Counted from the stretch's first letter, positions 1 through 7,389 are shown. The stretch is 10,169 nt of DNA from Beroe ovata (GCA_946803715.1 CAMPET010000075.1:208352-218520), one strand, 5' to 3'. Program-made: numbers and translations. Notes: generated by a model from the letters alone, not told the origin.

Positions 1-26
<26 letters not shown>
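1..26. repeat. (CA)n microsatellite
   Basis: There are thirteen uninterrupted CA dinucleotides at the very start of the window, followed by a degraded CA-rich tail to about position 41. The array is cut by the window edge, so its true length is unknown. Confidence 0.97.
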
Positions 27-31
<5 letters not shown>

Positions 32-533
32 ACACATACACGATGTCTAAACAAACTCAGATGAAGCAGTGATTTAGCCATCACATTTTGGCTCCGTCTT
101 ATCTGCAGCTATATCTACAGTGACTGCATATAGCTCGTCTTGGTACACACTACAAAAACGAAAAACAACTAGGTACCGTCCCTGAGAGATCCTTGAGGTT
201 TACTAAGCCGGAGTTCTCTGTCATTAGTGCTTGATTTACTAAGCTGCTCTACTATTAGCTCACCGGACACAAATATTTTCTCAAACACTTGCGACTGTTG
301 TTATAAACTAATTATAAACACATTAGAGTTTATAATTTGTCTAAAATGCGCCCTTCGAAAAATTATTGCTGTGTTATATAACGTTAATTTTTCATCAGTA
401 AAATAATTAAATCGAAAGGAAGTGGCCTAAAACTTCAGCACACTCACAGCACGTCATACAGTGCTGGAATTATATTGCAAAACAACCAAAAAACAAGTCA
501 GAGTAACCGGGCGAAAATTTATCGTAGTCCAAA
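27..533. other. 3' flank / intergenic, no gene seen
   Basis: This is the downstream side of the minus-strand membrane-protein gene. No convincing coding exon is visible on either strand. No canonical AATAAA lies on the minus strand here. The nearest weak poly(A)-signal variant is AATATA (plus-strand TATATT, 471-476), about 58 bases past the stop codon. The stretch is AT-rich, with a repeated TTTACTAAGC near 197 and 235. Confidence 0.5.
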
Positions 534-1307
534 TCAATCTTCTTCTGATATAACTGGTGACTGAACAGAGAGTGACACTTCAACTGGCGGGATCAGAAAA
601 GATATTTCTGGGAGAACTGATCCATCTGGTGGAGCTGAGGGTTCCAAGTCATGACTTGATAAAGGAGCAGGTTCCACGACATGACTTGGGAAAGGAGCAG
701 GTTCCAGGACATGATTTGGTAAAGGAGCAGGTTCCAGGACATGATTTGGTGGAAGTATCAACTCAGGGTTCGTAGATGGGGCTATGTCACTATCACATAA
801 TGAAGTTTCTTGTAATACAGGCTCGGTTTCTAGGCTTTTGCTAACGCTGCAAGGTGCAGTTGATAACCTACAATAGTCTTCACGAGTTGATAGTGGCATG
901 TATTGTGGGTTAACATACATTGAAACCCGTTCTTTGCCCTTACAAGGGAAAGAGTCCTTACAAAGAAAAGAGCTCATTGTAGACACATTATTACTCTGAC
1001 TGGCATTGTGTGGGGGGAAATGGAGGGGATGAGGGCTAAGCAATGGCGCCTCAGAGTTATGGGATGAGTGGAAAGAATAAGCTGGCTGATATCGCCCGGT
1101 GTAATAAGATGCATTCAGAGACAATGCACTTTCTGTATCACATGGGCGACACTCCGTCTCAAGGAAAAACCCCCTTTCACTGCATCCTGCTTGGTAGCTC
1201 GGATTGGAGCGTAGGGTACTAGCTCTGTCAAACTCTACCTTTGGTCGAGGAAGGGGCTCTAAATCCCAGGGTTCTTGATCCCTGACCATTGTAGCATCAA
1301 TCATAAC
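534..1307 (-). CDS. exon 9: cytoplasmic tail and stop codon
   Basis: The acceptor is GTTACTCTCAG|GTTATG, phase 0. It encodes residues 701-957 and the TGA at 536-534. The tail is Pro/Ser-rich and probably disordered. Visible motifs are NPSY (735-738), YVNP (831-834), overlapping NPQY (833-836), YMPL (836-839) and YCRL (845-848). A 10-residue repeat with core HVLEPAP follows at 888-927. NPxY and YxxL are known endocytic or PTB/AP2 signals and YxN is a known Grb2-type SH2 site. Their use here is inference. Confidence 0.88.
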   Translation of the reverse strand, partial: VMIDATMVRDQEPWDLEPLPRPKVEFDRASTLRSNPSYQAGCSERGFFLETECRPCDTESALSLNASYYTGRYQPAYSFHSSHNSEAPLLSPHPLHFPPHNASQSNNVSTMSSFLCKDSFPCKGKERVSMYVNPQYMPLSTREDYCRLSTAPCSVSKSLETEPVLQETSLCDSDIAPSTNPELILPPNHVLEPAPLPNHVLEPAPFPSHVVEPAPLSSHDLEPSAPPDGSVLPEISFLIPPVEVSLSVQSPVISEED

Positions 1308-4300
1308 CTGAGAGTAACAAAAATTACCAATAACGAGCGTCAATAACATGGAAGGTGAGAGCAGATTTGATTAACAAGATATGTTCTCATAATGTCATAA
1401 TATGTTATTATACCTCTCCCCATCGATTTGTTTTCTTCTTGCAGAGAGAGAAGATGAAATAAAAAATGGGGATTGTAATGAGAATTAACCCAAAAAGGAC
1501 AGCAACAGCTATGATAACACCCTTCCCGACCTTGTCTGCATTCTTTAGAGTGATAATAGGTCCTGACAAGTAGGTTCCCAAGTTTGTGAAATTTAACACT
1601 CCTTTCAATGTCGATATCTAGCGACTCTACAATTTCACAAGAATATCCAAAAGAACTTGTTTTAGAAACTATCAGTTACCTGAAGATGGACGTGATACAT
1701 CCACATGTTGATATTCTGGCATCGAACTTGAAGTTTGAATGTCATTGAATATCGTGGTATCAGTCACAAAGATTAGGTTGGGATCTATGAATGATCTGTT
1801 TGTGTGAGGATGAACTTTCCAACTAACAGGAAGTTCCTGGAGGGCCTTACAACTGTCTGCAATCGGTACAGCTATGTCACTGAAGATAAACACCTTTAAA
1901 CAATCTGTAAGTAGTCGGCAGAATGGGTCCTTATAAGCAACTAAGTGAGTGGAAGAAGTAGGCAGCTAAGTGCCCGTTTACTTACAAGTTTGCTTTACAA
2001 GTTTGAATCTTTTCGTCAAGAAAGAGACCTATCATCTGAAGTCGTTTGAGGGAGAACTGCCTGAGCCTCTCTTCAGATGTGGAGTTGATTGGTACATGAA
2101 CATGATCACTGTAAACGTGATCTGGTCCCAGAGCATCTTCCAAGCAATGATACCAACTCACAATACGACTACATCTTACTCCCTCCTAATATAGTGATAG
2201 GATAGGATTAAGTATATTTAGGTTAATACTTATATAAACTCCAAAACCTACAAATTATACCTACCGATACTACCTACAATAACATCAAAGGCTCACATGA
2301 AATGATAAGCTCCTATCCTCTTGAAGAGTGTCCCACCAAACTCCTGCCATTTCTTTACAGGATGTGAAAATGTCTGTAAAATACCTCTCATAACACTCAT
2401 CTGGAGACCAGCACCCTGAGGAGAATGCATTGATTAATAATTGTCGAATCATTCCATGCAGAACGTGCAGAATGAATGTGCAGAATGAATGCAGAATGAA
2501 CAAAGCATGCAATTTGGTAAAGGACATTTCAACAAGAGAAGAACGCAGGGATTTTCATGTTCATGCAAGAAGATTTTATATGAAAAAAGTTGGCACTTCC
2601 AATTCAGTGGTGGCAGGCACGAAATCACATCACCTATGCAGCCTCGTGTCAGATTGTATGATATGATATAGTTAGGTTTATCGAGTTTTGTGAGAACAAA
2701 CGAGTTCTTACTCCTGATATTGTCTGAATTTCTTTACAACTTCCTGCTCAGACTTCACTTGCCAACTTTTTCCGTTCAAAGATTGTCATAGATTTGAAAC
2801 TTTATCATTGGAATTATAAGAAACTATGACTAAATGAAAGACCTTCAGTAAAACCTTACCATATGCATGTGTGTCAAGCAACCAATTGCCTCCATAACCT
2901 GTCCCTACTTTGATTGTATCCTTTGTTTGAACTACAGCAGGATAGTTTATTTTTGGTAGACGGTCAATTTTTTTAAAAATTTTCATGTATGTTGAAGGGT
3001 CTCTTGTCTGACATTTCAATATATGGCGACTTATATGCAATGCTCTTGAATGAAATATTTGCAGCACACTCTTACAGAGTTTGCAAGTTTGCTTTATCGA
3101 TTTGCAAGTCTTCTTAGAGCCCAGGTCATGATATTCGCTGCAATAAGTGTCAGTGATATGATGGAAGTACACCTCTATGAATCTTGAGAGGAAATCTAGA
3201 CATGTTGTATTTGCGGAAACTAAAGAATTGAGAATCTGCAGTTCTTTTCTTTGAGAATTGAGTGCATCAAGAACAACTTTTATACCATCTTCAAAAGAAA
3301 TGTTTTTTTCTGTATGAGGCTCATCTAGAAGTATGTGCTTCCTAAGATGAGTCCATAGTGGACACCTCACATAGTATACCAGGCAGTTCATACATAGATC
3401 CATAGTTTGCAAATCTAAAGGAACTCTGTAGCATTCACTATGACACCGGTTATGAAGTAGACTTCTTCTTTGGCAATATTTACCGGGACTGTCGAACGGA
3501 GCAGCCTGTTTTTCACAGTCCTGGTGACATAACATTACATTTTCATATCTTTTTTTGATAAAATGTGCCCCTAAAGAAGATTGCTTTCTCAGTATTATAT
3601 CGCTAAAGTCTTTCAATGATAGTAACCTATTGATTTGTTCTGACTGAGAACAAGCAACCTCAAGAAGGAAATTCCTTTCATCAAATTGATTGCTAGTATA
3701 CACGTTCATACTGAATATATTGCCTTTGAAGGACTCAAACTCATCAGAATCAGTTTTGAAGCCAAGATTCAAAGTTACAGGCAGGATGCCTCTTAATCTT
3801 TTAAATCTCCTTATCTTTGACATCAGTATATTTCTGCCTTGTAGGTGGTCAGCGCCATAAGATTTAAAAGGGGTTAAAGAGTATATAGATCCATATTGCT
3901 CAGTCCTGATGGGAGTTTACTATGGACAAATTTATCATGGACAAAGCCAAAATGAGGGATAGCACATTAGCACATGAATGCATTCATATAACTATAATCA
4001 GCAAACATGACCTGCTTAATCAAAGCAAATTATTTTTGATCACAAACAGATAACCTGTAAAAGACGTTGATTGGCACAATGGGGAGATTCAAACTGTTTC
4101 TTGCTTCTTCCAATATCATGCTTATACAAAGTATTTTATTATTTGATTTCTCAGGGCTATATGCTTCATTTTCAGTAGAAGATGCCCAAAGAAACCTCTC
4201 ATGAGCATCTGATATATTATATTTAGCTTCCAGAAATGGCCACTCCTCAATCTGGTTGCTTTCATTGCTGTATTTCACAGTGCCCCTAGAGAAAAGAGCT

Positions 4301-4856
4301 CATTAATGGAATTAAGAACTTTTTAGGAGTCAGATATAGAATAGTATTAAAGTCAGATTATACCATCATAGTCAGACATAGAATAGTATTATGAAAAATA
4401 CATTGCCTACCTCATTATTAAAAATGAATCCCTATAAATGAATACTGACAAGTTCATGCCAAAAACCTCTGTTGACATCAGACCCATAGGTTTATCTCTG
4501 AAAAATGGAAATCAATTAACAGCTAAATATAATTCAAATGCAGCCCCTTACTCAAGCATTGAGGAGCAACAATCGATACAGGCTTCTGACAACCCTCTTA
4601 CCTGCGCCTTTGATTACTATATCGGATGCACTGTGTAAGTATTTTATGATCTGTCTCTATATTGGCTTTAGCCTGGACAGCAACTCCATTCAAGTCCAGA
4701 TAGGTGCCTTGAAATGGATAAATATTCAAAAAGCTGACATCCTCTCAGAACTACATCAAAGCGGATGAATACTGAATAGCAACAGGAAAAATTTAAATTC
4801 CACTCACCACACGAGGCAAGTGCCAACAGTGAATTAAAGACAAACATGAGAAACAT
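534..4856 (-). CDS. Uncharacterised 957-aa type I transmembrane receptor-like protein, 9 exons
   Basis: Minus-strand exons in transcript order: 4856-4808, 4707-4602, 4285-4055, 3905-2860, 2415-2297, 2185-1986, 1879-1680, 1562-1414, 1307-534. All eight introns (100-444 bp) are GT-AG with compatible phases (1,2,2,1,0,2,1,0). The joined frame is 957 codons plus stop. An in-frame TGA lies just upstream of the ATG, so the start is well supported. Residues 1-16 form a short hydrophobic signal peptide. The ectodomain (about 17-665) is Cys-rich, mostly helical-looking, with CxxC at 300-303 and 403-406 and sequons at N59, N75, N330, N361 and two later sites. A membrane helix spans 666-690, followed by a KKK stop-transfer. 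The Pro/Ser-rich tail has NPSY (735-738), YVNPQY (831-836) and four 10-residue repeats (888-927). I recognise no family. A cell-surface receptor or adhesion role is inferred from topology and tail motifs only. Confidence 0.85.
641..752 (-). repeat. in-frame 30-bp coding minisatellite
   Basis: Units of 30 bp start at 641, 671, 701 and 731 (the last shorter), each beginning GTTCC on the plus strand. Read on the minus strand they encode about four copies of a 10-residue unit, NHVLEPAPLP, with variants FP, VVEPAPLS and DLEPSAPP. Because 30 is divisible by 3, copy-number change would keep frame. Confidence 0.93.
1414..1562 (-). CDS. exon 8: transmembrane segment
   Basis: The acceptor is CTACTTGTCAG|GA and the donor is GGGAGAG|GTATAA. 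It enters in phase 1 and leaves in phase 0. It encodes residues 652-700: a short linker, about 25 hydrophobic residues (666-690), then CKKK as a cytoplasmic stop-transfer. This gives N-out, C-in topology. Confidence 0.88.
1680..1879 (-). CDS. exon 7: membrane-proximal ectodomain
   Basis: The acceptor is TTTATCTTCAG|T and the donor is CATCTTCAG|GTAACTG. It enters in phase 2 and leaves in phase 1. It encodes residues 585-650 with one Cys and one NRS sequon. The segment is rich in Ser, Thr, Pro and Asp and looks like a stalk leading into the membrane helix. Confidence 0.82.
1986..2185 (-). CDS. exon 6: ectodomain
   Basis: The acceptor is ATCACTATATTAG|GAGG and the donor is AACTT|GTAAGTA, a strong U1 match. 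It enters in phase 0 and leaves in phase 2. It encodes residues 518-583 with three Cys and one NST sequon. It is open in this frame only, and is too short in an unspliced ATG frame to be obvious otherwise. Confidence 0.82.
2297..2415 (-). CDS. exon 5: ectodomain
   Basis: The acceptor is ATTCTCCTCAG|GG and the donor is TTTCAT|GTGAGC. It enters in phase 1 and leaves in phase 0, and encodes 39 whole codons with three Cys and a WW pair. The upstream open frame seen at 2416-2527 is intronic and contains a 13-bp repeat. Confidence 0.82.
2465..2500 (+). repeat. 13-bp tandem repeat in intron 4
   Basis: There are two exact copies of GTGCAGAATGAAT and a partial third. The repeat sits in the intron between exons 4 and 5, close to the exon 5 acceptor. 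Confidence 0.9.
2860..3905 (-). CDS. exon 4: large Cys-rich core of the ectodomain
   Basis: This 1,046-bp exon encodes residues 130-477. The acceptor is CTCCCATCAG|GACTG and the donor is CATATG|GTAAGG. The frame stays open 27 codons upstream of the ATG at 3823, so that ATG is internal. It holds 15 cysteines, including 255/259, 283/287, CxxC 300-303 and CxxC 403-406, and sequons at 330 and 361. Between the CxxC pairs lie amphipathic stretches that look helical. Confidence 0.88.
4055..4285 (-). CDS. exon 3: ectodomain with two glycosylation sequons
   Basis: The acceptor is TTTTCTCTAG|GGG and the donor is TACAG|GTTATC, which is weaker than the others. It enters and leaves in phase 2. It encodes residues 53-128 plus two bases, with NES at 59 and NIS at 75. 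No known domain is recognised. Confidence 0.8.
4328..4391 (+). repeat. interspersed short repeat in intron 2
   Basis: A 22-bp unit at 4328-4349 recurs at 4370-4391 with one mismatch. A third partial start (AGTCAGATTA) lies at 4351. It lies within the intron between exons 2 and 3. Confidence 0.85.
4602..4707 (-). CDS. exon 2: start of ectodomain
   Basis: The acceptor is CATTTCAAG|GC and the donor is GCAG|GTAAGAG. The exon enters in phase 1 and leaves in phase 2. It is the only frame that joins exon 1 to exon 3 without a stop. It encodes 34 whole codons with one Cys. A stronger-looking upstream acceptor (TTGCTATTCAG near 4765) gives a stop in all three frames and is not used here. Confidence 0.75.
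4808..4856 (-). CDS. exon 1: signal peptide
   Basis: The exon encodes MFLMFVFNSLLALASC plus one base. The donor is a near-consensus GTG|GTGAGTG. A second in-frame ATG at 4847 could also start translation, leaving a shorter leader. The segment reads on into the intron until a stop, which mimics a 62-residue ORF. Confidence 0.8.
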
Positions 4857-4861
4857 TTTCC

Positions 4862-5054
4862 TTGATCCTGCTCAGACTTTTTCTTACTCCTAAGTTTATA
4901 TCAGTGTAACACTATAATTATATTATGACTTGTGGCAGGATAGAGTGATAAAATGCTAGCCTGGCCTTGCTTCTGGACAGGGAATTCCTACATCATAACA
5001 AGATTATACTTACAAGATTCAAGTCCATAAGCATGTACAAGAACTAATAGTATA
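4862..5054. other. intergenic, upstream of membrane-protein gene
   Basis: No exon is seen. A 17-bp string, CTTCTGGACAGGGAATT, at 4970-4986 recurs exactly at 5443-5459, which suggests shared repeat ancestry for these flanks. Confidence 0.5.
4895..4900 (-). promoter_or_regulatory. possible TATA box of the membrane-protein gene
   Basis: The minus strand reads TATAAA here, 39-44 bases upstream of the predicted ATG at 4856. If it is used, the 5' leader would be only about a dozen bases. A non-coding upstream exon or a chance match in AT-rich DNA is equally possible. Confidence 0.25.
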
Positions 5055-5165
5055 CAGATTGTAGGATTACTTCCAACCCTAAGTACAATGTAGGATTTCT
5101 CTAAATCTTAAATGTGCCAGGGATAAAATCTCAACAGCGAGGGTTAGGAGTTATCCTACAATCTG
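5055..5165. mobile_element. MITE-like element, copy A (111 bp)
   Basis: The termini are inverted repeats of 26 bp (5055-5080 and 5140-5165) matching at 23 of 26 positions, beginning CAGATTGTAGGAT. The right part (5119-5160) matches the right part of copy B (6005-6046) at about 33 of 42 positions, including AGGGATAAAATC and the terminal ATCCTACA. There is no coding capacity. Target-site duplication is unclear. An ATACAGAT repeat flanks it but is not adjacent on the right. Confidence 0.72.
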
Positions 5166-5576
5166 CTAGAAGCATACAGATACAAGCCTATTCTTGGTAG
5201 ACATAAAGACATAAGAACATGATATGATAAATGTATCTGTTCATATGCTATAGTTTGTTTTTTGTTATGTTATATTATATCATGTATTTCGTTATCATTC
5301 CCTATTAATCAAAAGGGCAGGTATGCTAATTATATTTATTACAGTTGTGCCAAAAAAACTATTCTTTTTTAAATTGAAGCATTTACCTAATGTGAATGAT
5401 GGTTCCAATGCTGTAAAATATAAACAATTTGTTTTACTAAAACTTCTGGACAGGGAATTTGTTTTACTAAAACAATTTGTTTCACTTAATCCCAATCTTT
5501 GCCCACAGGTGGCTAACTGAAACAGTTCAATGGTTACCAAAAAACAGAGTAACAAGTGACACTATACAACATTCAT
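5166..5576. other. AT-rich intergenic with a short tandem duplication
   Basis: No gene is supported. AATTTGTTTTACTAAAAC occurs at 5426-5443 and again at 5456-5473 (30-bp spacing), followed by a partial third copy. A minus-strand frame at 5295-5555 has a hydrophobic start but no ATG and low-complexity repeats, so I do not call it. Confidence 0.5.
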
Positions 5577-5638
5577 ATCAGTGTGATTAGGCTATCAACT
5601 TCTGTGACAGAGGGGTCTGTACGGAACCCCACGGTTTC
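5577..5638 (+). repeat. 62-bp direct repeat, copy 1
   Basis: It matches 5885-5946 at 59 of 62 positions with an exact 308-bp offset. It includes GTGATTAGGCTATCAACTTC and TCTGTACGGAACCCCACG. It may be the end of an LTR-like or satellite unit. No open frame or tRNA-type primer site supports a firm class. Confidence 0.85.
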
Positions 5639-5884
5639 GATTCCTTGTTTAACATGTCGTACAGCAAGGATCTCCACCTTGTTCGCCAGGCTAGGCACAT
5701 AACCGCTCTGTCTTGACCAAAGTCGATTTTATAACTCTCGTTAACAGGAAATGTTTCCTTGTGTTTGCTAACGATTGCCTACACAGTACTCCATTACAAC
5801 GAGTATATGTTGTATAAGCTAGTCTATATGTGAGAGACGAGGCGGAAGAGCCGACCACCAAGTACAATCTCAACGCACTACGGA
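5639..5884. other. spacer of the 308-bp repeat unit
   Basis: This 246-bp single-copy part lies between the two direct-repeat copies. It has TATAA-like strings (TTTTATAAC near 5730 and TGTATAAGC near 5811). No coding frame is convincing. A minus-strand 60-codon frame (5691-5873) lacks any recognisable similarity. Confidence 0.5.
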
Positions 5885-5946
5885 ATCAATGTGATTAGGC
5901 TATCAACTTCTGTGACAGAGCGGTCTGTACGGAACCCCACGCTTTC
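5885..5946 (+). repeat. 62-bp direct repeat, copy 2
   Basis: This is the second copy of the repeat at 5577-5638 (three mismatches). It ends two bases before the target duplication of MITE copy B, so later insertions have broken whatever unit followed. Confidence 0.85.
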
Positions 5947-5954
5947 CTACTTTC

Positions 5955-6048
5955 CTTGTAGGATTTTACCCTGCCGTCAGTGCGTGCAATTTTCATTCCT
6001 TGATAGGGATAAAATCCCGCCAGCAAGGGTAGGGTGAAATCCTACAAG
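5955..6048. mobile_element. MITE-like element, copy B (94 bp) with target duplication
   Basis: The terminal inverted repeats are 18 bp with 17 matches: CTTGTAGGATTTTACCCT at 5955-5972 and its complement at 6031-6048. It is flanked by exact direct repeats TACTTTC (5948-5954 and 6049-6055), which read as a 7-8 bp target-site duplication. The exact edge is ambiguous because the flanking match runs on into CTTGT. There is no coding capacity. It is related to copy A at 5055-5165. A duplication near 8 bp would suit a hAT-derived element, which is inference. Confidence 0.82.
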
Positions 6049-6049
6049 T

Positions 6050-6322
6050 ACTTTCCTTGTTACTTTTGGCAGCAAAATTCTGAATGGTATTGCACCAAAT
6101 TACCTCAAAGACCTTATCAGTTACAACAATATCAGTGGAAGCAGAACCCCTTCACTGAAATCATATATTCCAAGGACAAAAATGGGGTCCAGGGCATTCG
6201 TTTGTTCTGCTCCAAAAATCTGGAATGATTTGCCTATTGACATCAGATCATGTGTGTCCATGGTTGAATTCAAATCTAAACTGAAAACATTCTTATTCAA
6301 CCGTTCTTACAATAATATTTAA
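6050..6322 (+). pseudogene. 3' end of a non-LTR (LINE) reverse transcriptase ORF
   Basis: The frame closing at TAA 6320-6322 encodes about 81 recognisable residues from 6077. Its landmarks are ILNGIAPNYL, PRTKMGSRAF, KIWNDLPIDIRS and EFKSKLKTFLF. This is the characteristic C-terminal tail found after the reverse transcriptase domain in CR1/L2-like LINE ORF2 proteins of many invertebrates. The catalytic polymerase and endonuclease domains are absent, so the copy is 5'-truncated, as is usual for such insertions, and cannot move on its own. MITE copy B lies immediately upstream. No frameshift is visible in the part that remains. Confidence 0.88.
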
Positions 6323-6417
6323 CCCTTTTTCATATCCATTATTCACGTCACATTACTGGATAGATAATAGCTCTCTTGACGGTTTATTCTTGGAGTTTCA
6401 TTTGATTGTAACATAAA
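6323..6417 (+). other. likely LINE 3' untranslated tail
   Basis: This is AT-rich non-coding sequence between the LINE stop codon and the left arm of the inverted repeat. Its continuation, CACTTTGAACTTTTTGATTT at 6418, resembles short 3'-terminal LINE tails. No simple repeat or poly(A) marks the end. Confidence 0.4.
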
Positions 6418-6815
6418 CACTTTGAACTTTTTGATTTGACGTGGCATCTAGTTTTTAAATTATTTCACACGGCTCGTGCTATTCTGCCTCGTTTGAATCC
6501 GCGCACGACCGTACTTGCGACGCGCCTGCCAGCTTTTATGCTAACCTAACCCTAACCCTAACCTAACCCTTACCTAACCCTAACATAACCCTAACCATAG
6601 TACCCAAACTCAAACCCTAACCCTAACCCTAACCCTAACCCTGACCCTAACCCTGACCCTAACCGTTAAGGTTAGGGTTAAAGTTAGGTTAGCATAAAAG
6701 CTGGCAGGCGCGTCGCAAGTACGGTCGTGCGCGGATTCAAACGAGGCAGAATAGCACGAGCCGTGTGAAATAATTTAAAAACTAGATGCCACGTCAAATC
6801 AAAAAGTTCAAAGTG
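6418..6815. repeat. perfect 133-bp inverted repeat around a telomere-type core
   Basis: The arms at 6418-6550 and 6683-6815 are exact reverse complements by eye. The 132-bp loop (6551-6682) consists of CCCTAA-type repeats. The arms include a CpG-rich part (GAATCCGCGCACGACCGTAC). The right arm ends at the base before the N at 6816, and sequence beyond does not continue the complement of the left flank. This is either a recent foldback element or an assembly palindrome. Confidence 0.93.
6541..6690. repeat. interstitial telomere-type repeat with strand switch
   Basis: There are degenerate CCTAACC/CCCTAA units from 6541, with four perfect CCCTAA units at 6615-6638 and CCCTGA variants after. Near 6665 the motif flips to GGTTAGGGTTA. 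The order CCCTAA then TTAGGG is opposite to that of a telomere-telomere fusion. Confidence 0.92.
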
Positions 6816-6816
6816 N
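6816..6816. other. ambiguous base N at repeat edge
   Basis: This is the only undetermined base in the window, placed exactly where the inverted-repeat match ends. It may mark a scaffold join or an unresolved base call. Confidence 0.9.
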
Positions 6817-7380
6817 CATCAGATAAAACCTTCTTGAACTAAATAGAAGTTCTATATTCAAGGATTGTTGGATATCTTACTTGTAGGTGGTGATCTTTAC
6901 TGTCGGGATGATATTTTGGATTCCTTCAGGAGTAGTGATACCATAATTGTTATCTTATCTTTTCGGCTATCTTATCTTTGCACAAAACCAGGGTTACACA
7001 TCAAAAGGAAATTTTTTTATTTTAACAAATATTGAATTTGTTTGTTTCTCTGAACTTCTAGTGTAATATAAAGAGATATGTAATTCAAAATTTGCATTTT
7101 CAAAATTAATACAGTATCATGATCAGCAAACCCAATATAATGAAATAAAATTAAAGATTTTGACATGATATCAACATTCAAACACAATAGCACAACAAAC
7201 TTGAAGTATAAAATTTTGTAAGTTTATTTTTGGCGTTCACGATGTTCATTATCGAATTAACAATGTTTAGCCGCGGCTATGTGTAAAGTAGCTCCATGAC
7301 GCGCGCAAAAAGAATTTCATTTAATTATCCCTATATTAAACATCGATGCAGATGTTCATTGTTCAATAACAAAATAATTT
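6817..7380. other. AT-rich intergenic, no gene seen
   Basis: A 62-codon open stretch from 6846 (no ATG) is the longest thing here and shows no family features. There is a short tandem of TATCTTATCTTT near 6950-6980. Nothing else can be supported. Confidence 0.5.
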
Positions 7381-7389
7381 GTCAGATTT

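Noticed and set aside
557-775. Plus-strand repetitive open frame
   Set aside because: It is the antisense of the coding minisatellite in the membrane-protein tail. The repeat period of 30 keeps all frames periodic.
5295-5555. Minus-strand frame with a hydrophobic, signal-peptide-like start
   Set aside because: It starts with TTG rather than ATG, and the rest is a translated short tandem repeat. The real signal peptide of the neighbouring gene is at 4856.
5630-5645. GGTTTCGATTCC, resembling a tRNA B box, as a SINE or tRNA gene
   Set aside because: It has one extra base against the consensus, no T-stem pairing and no A box at the right distance. The sister repeat copy lacks it.
6484-6500. GTTTGAATCC in the inverted-repeat arm as a pol III B box
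   Set aside because: No acceptable A box and no cloverleaf pairing could be drawn.
6541-6690. Ancestral telomere-telomere fusion
   Set aside because: A fusion gives TTAGGG followed by CCCTAA on one strand. The order here is the reverse.
6846-7034. A 62-codon open frame without ATG just right of the N, with a possible acceptor at CTTGTAG
   Set aside because: No family motif, low-complexity end, and no partner exon. It cannot be told from chance.
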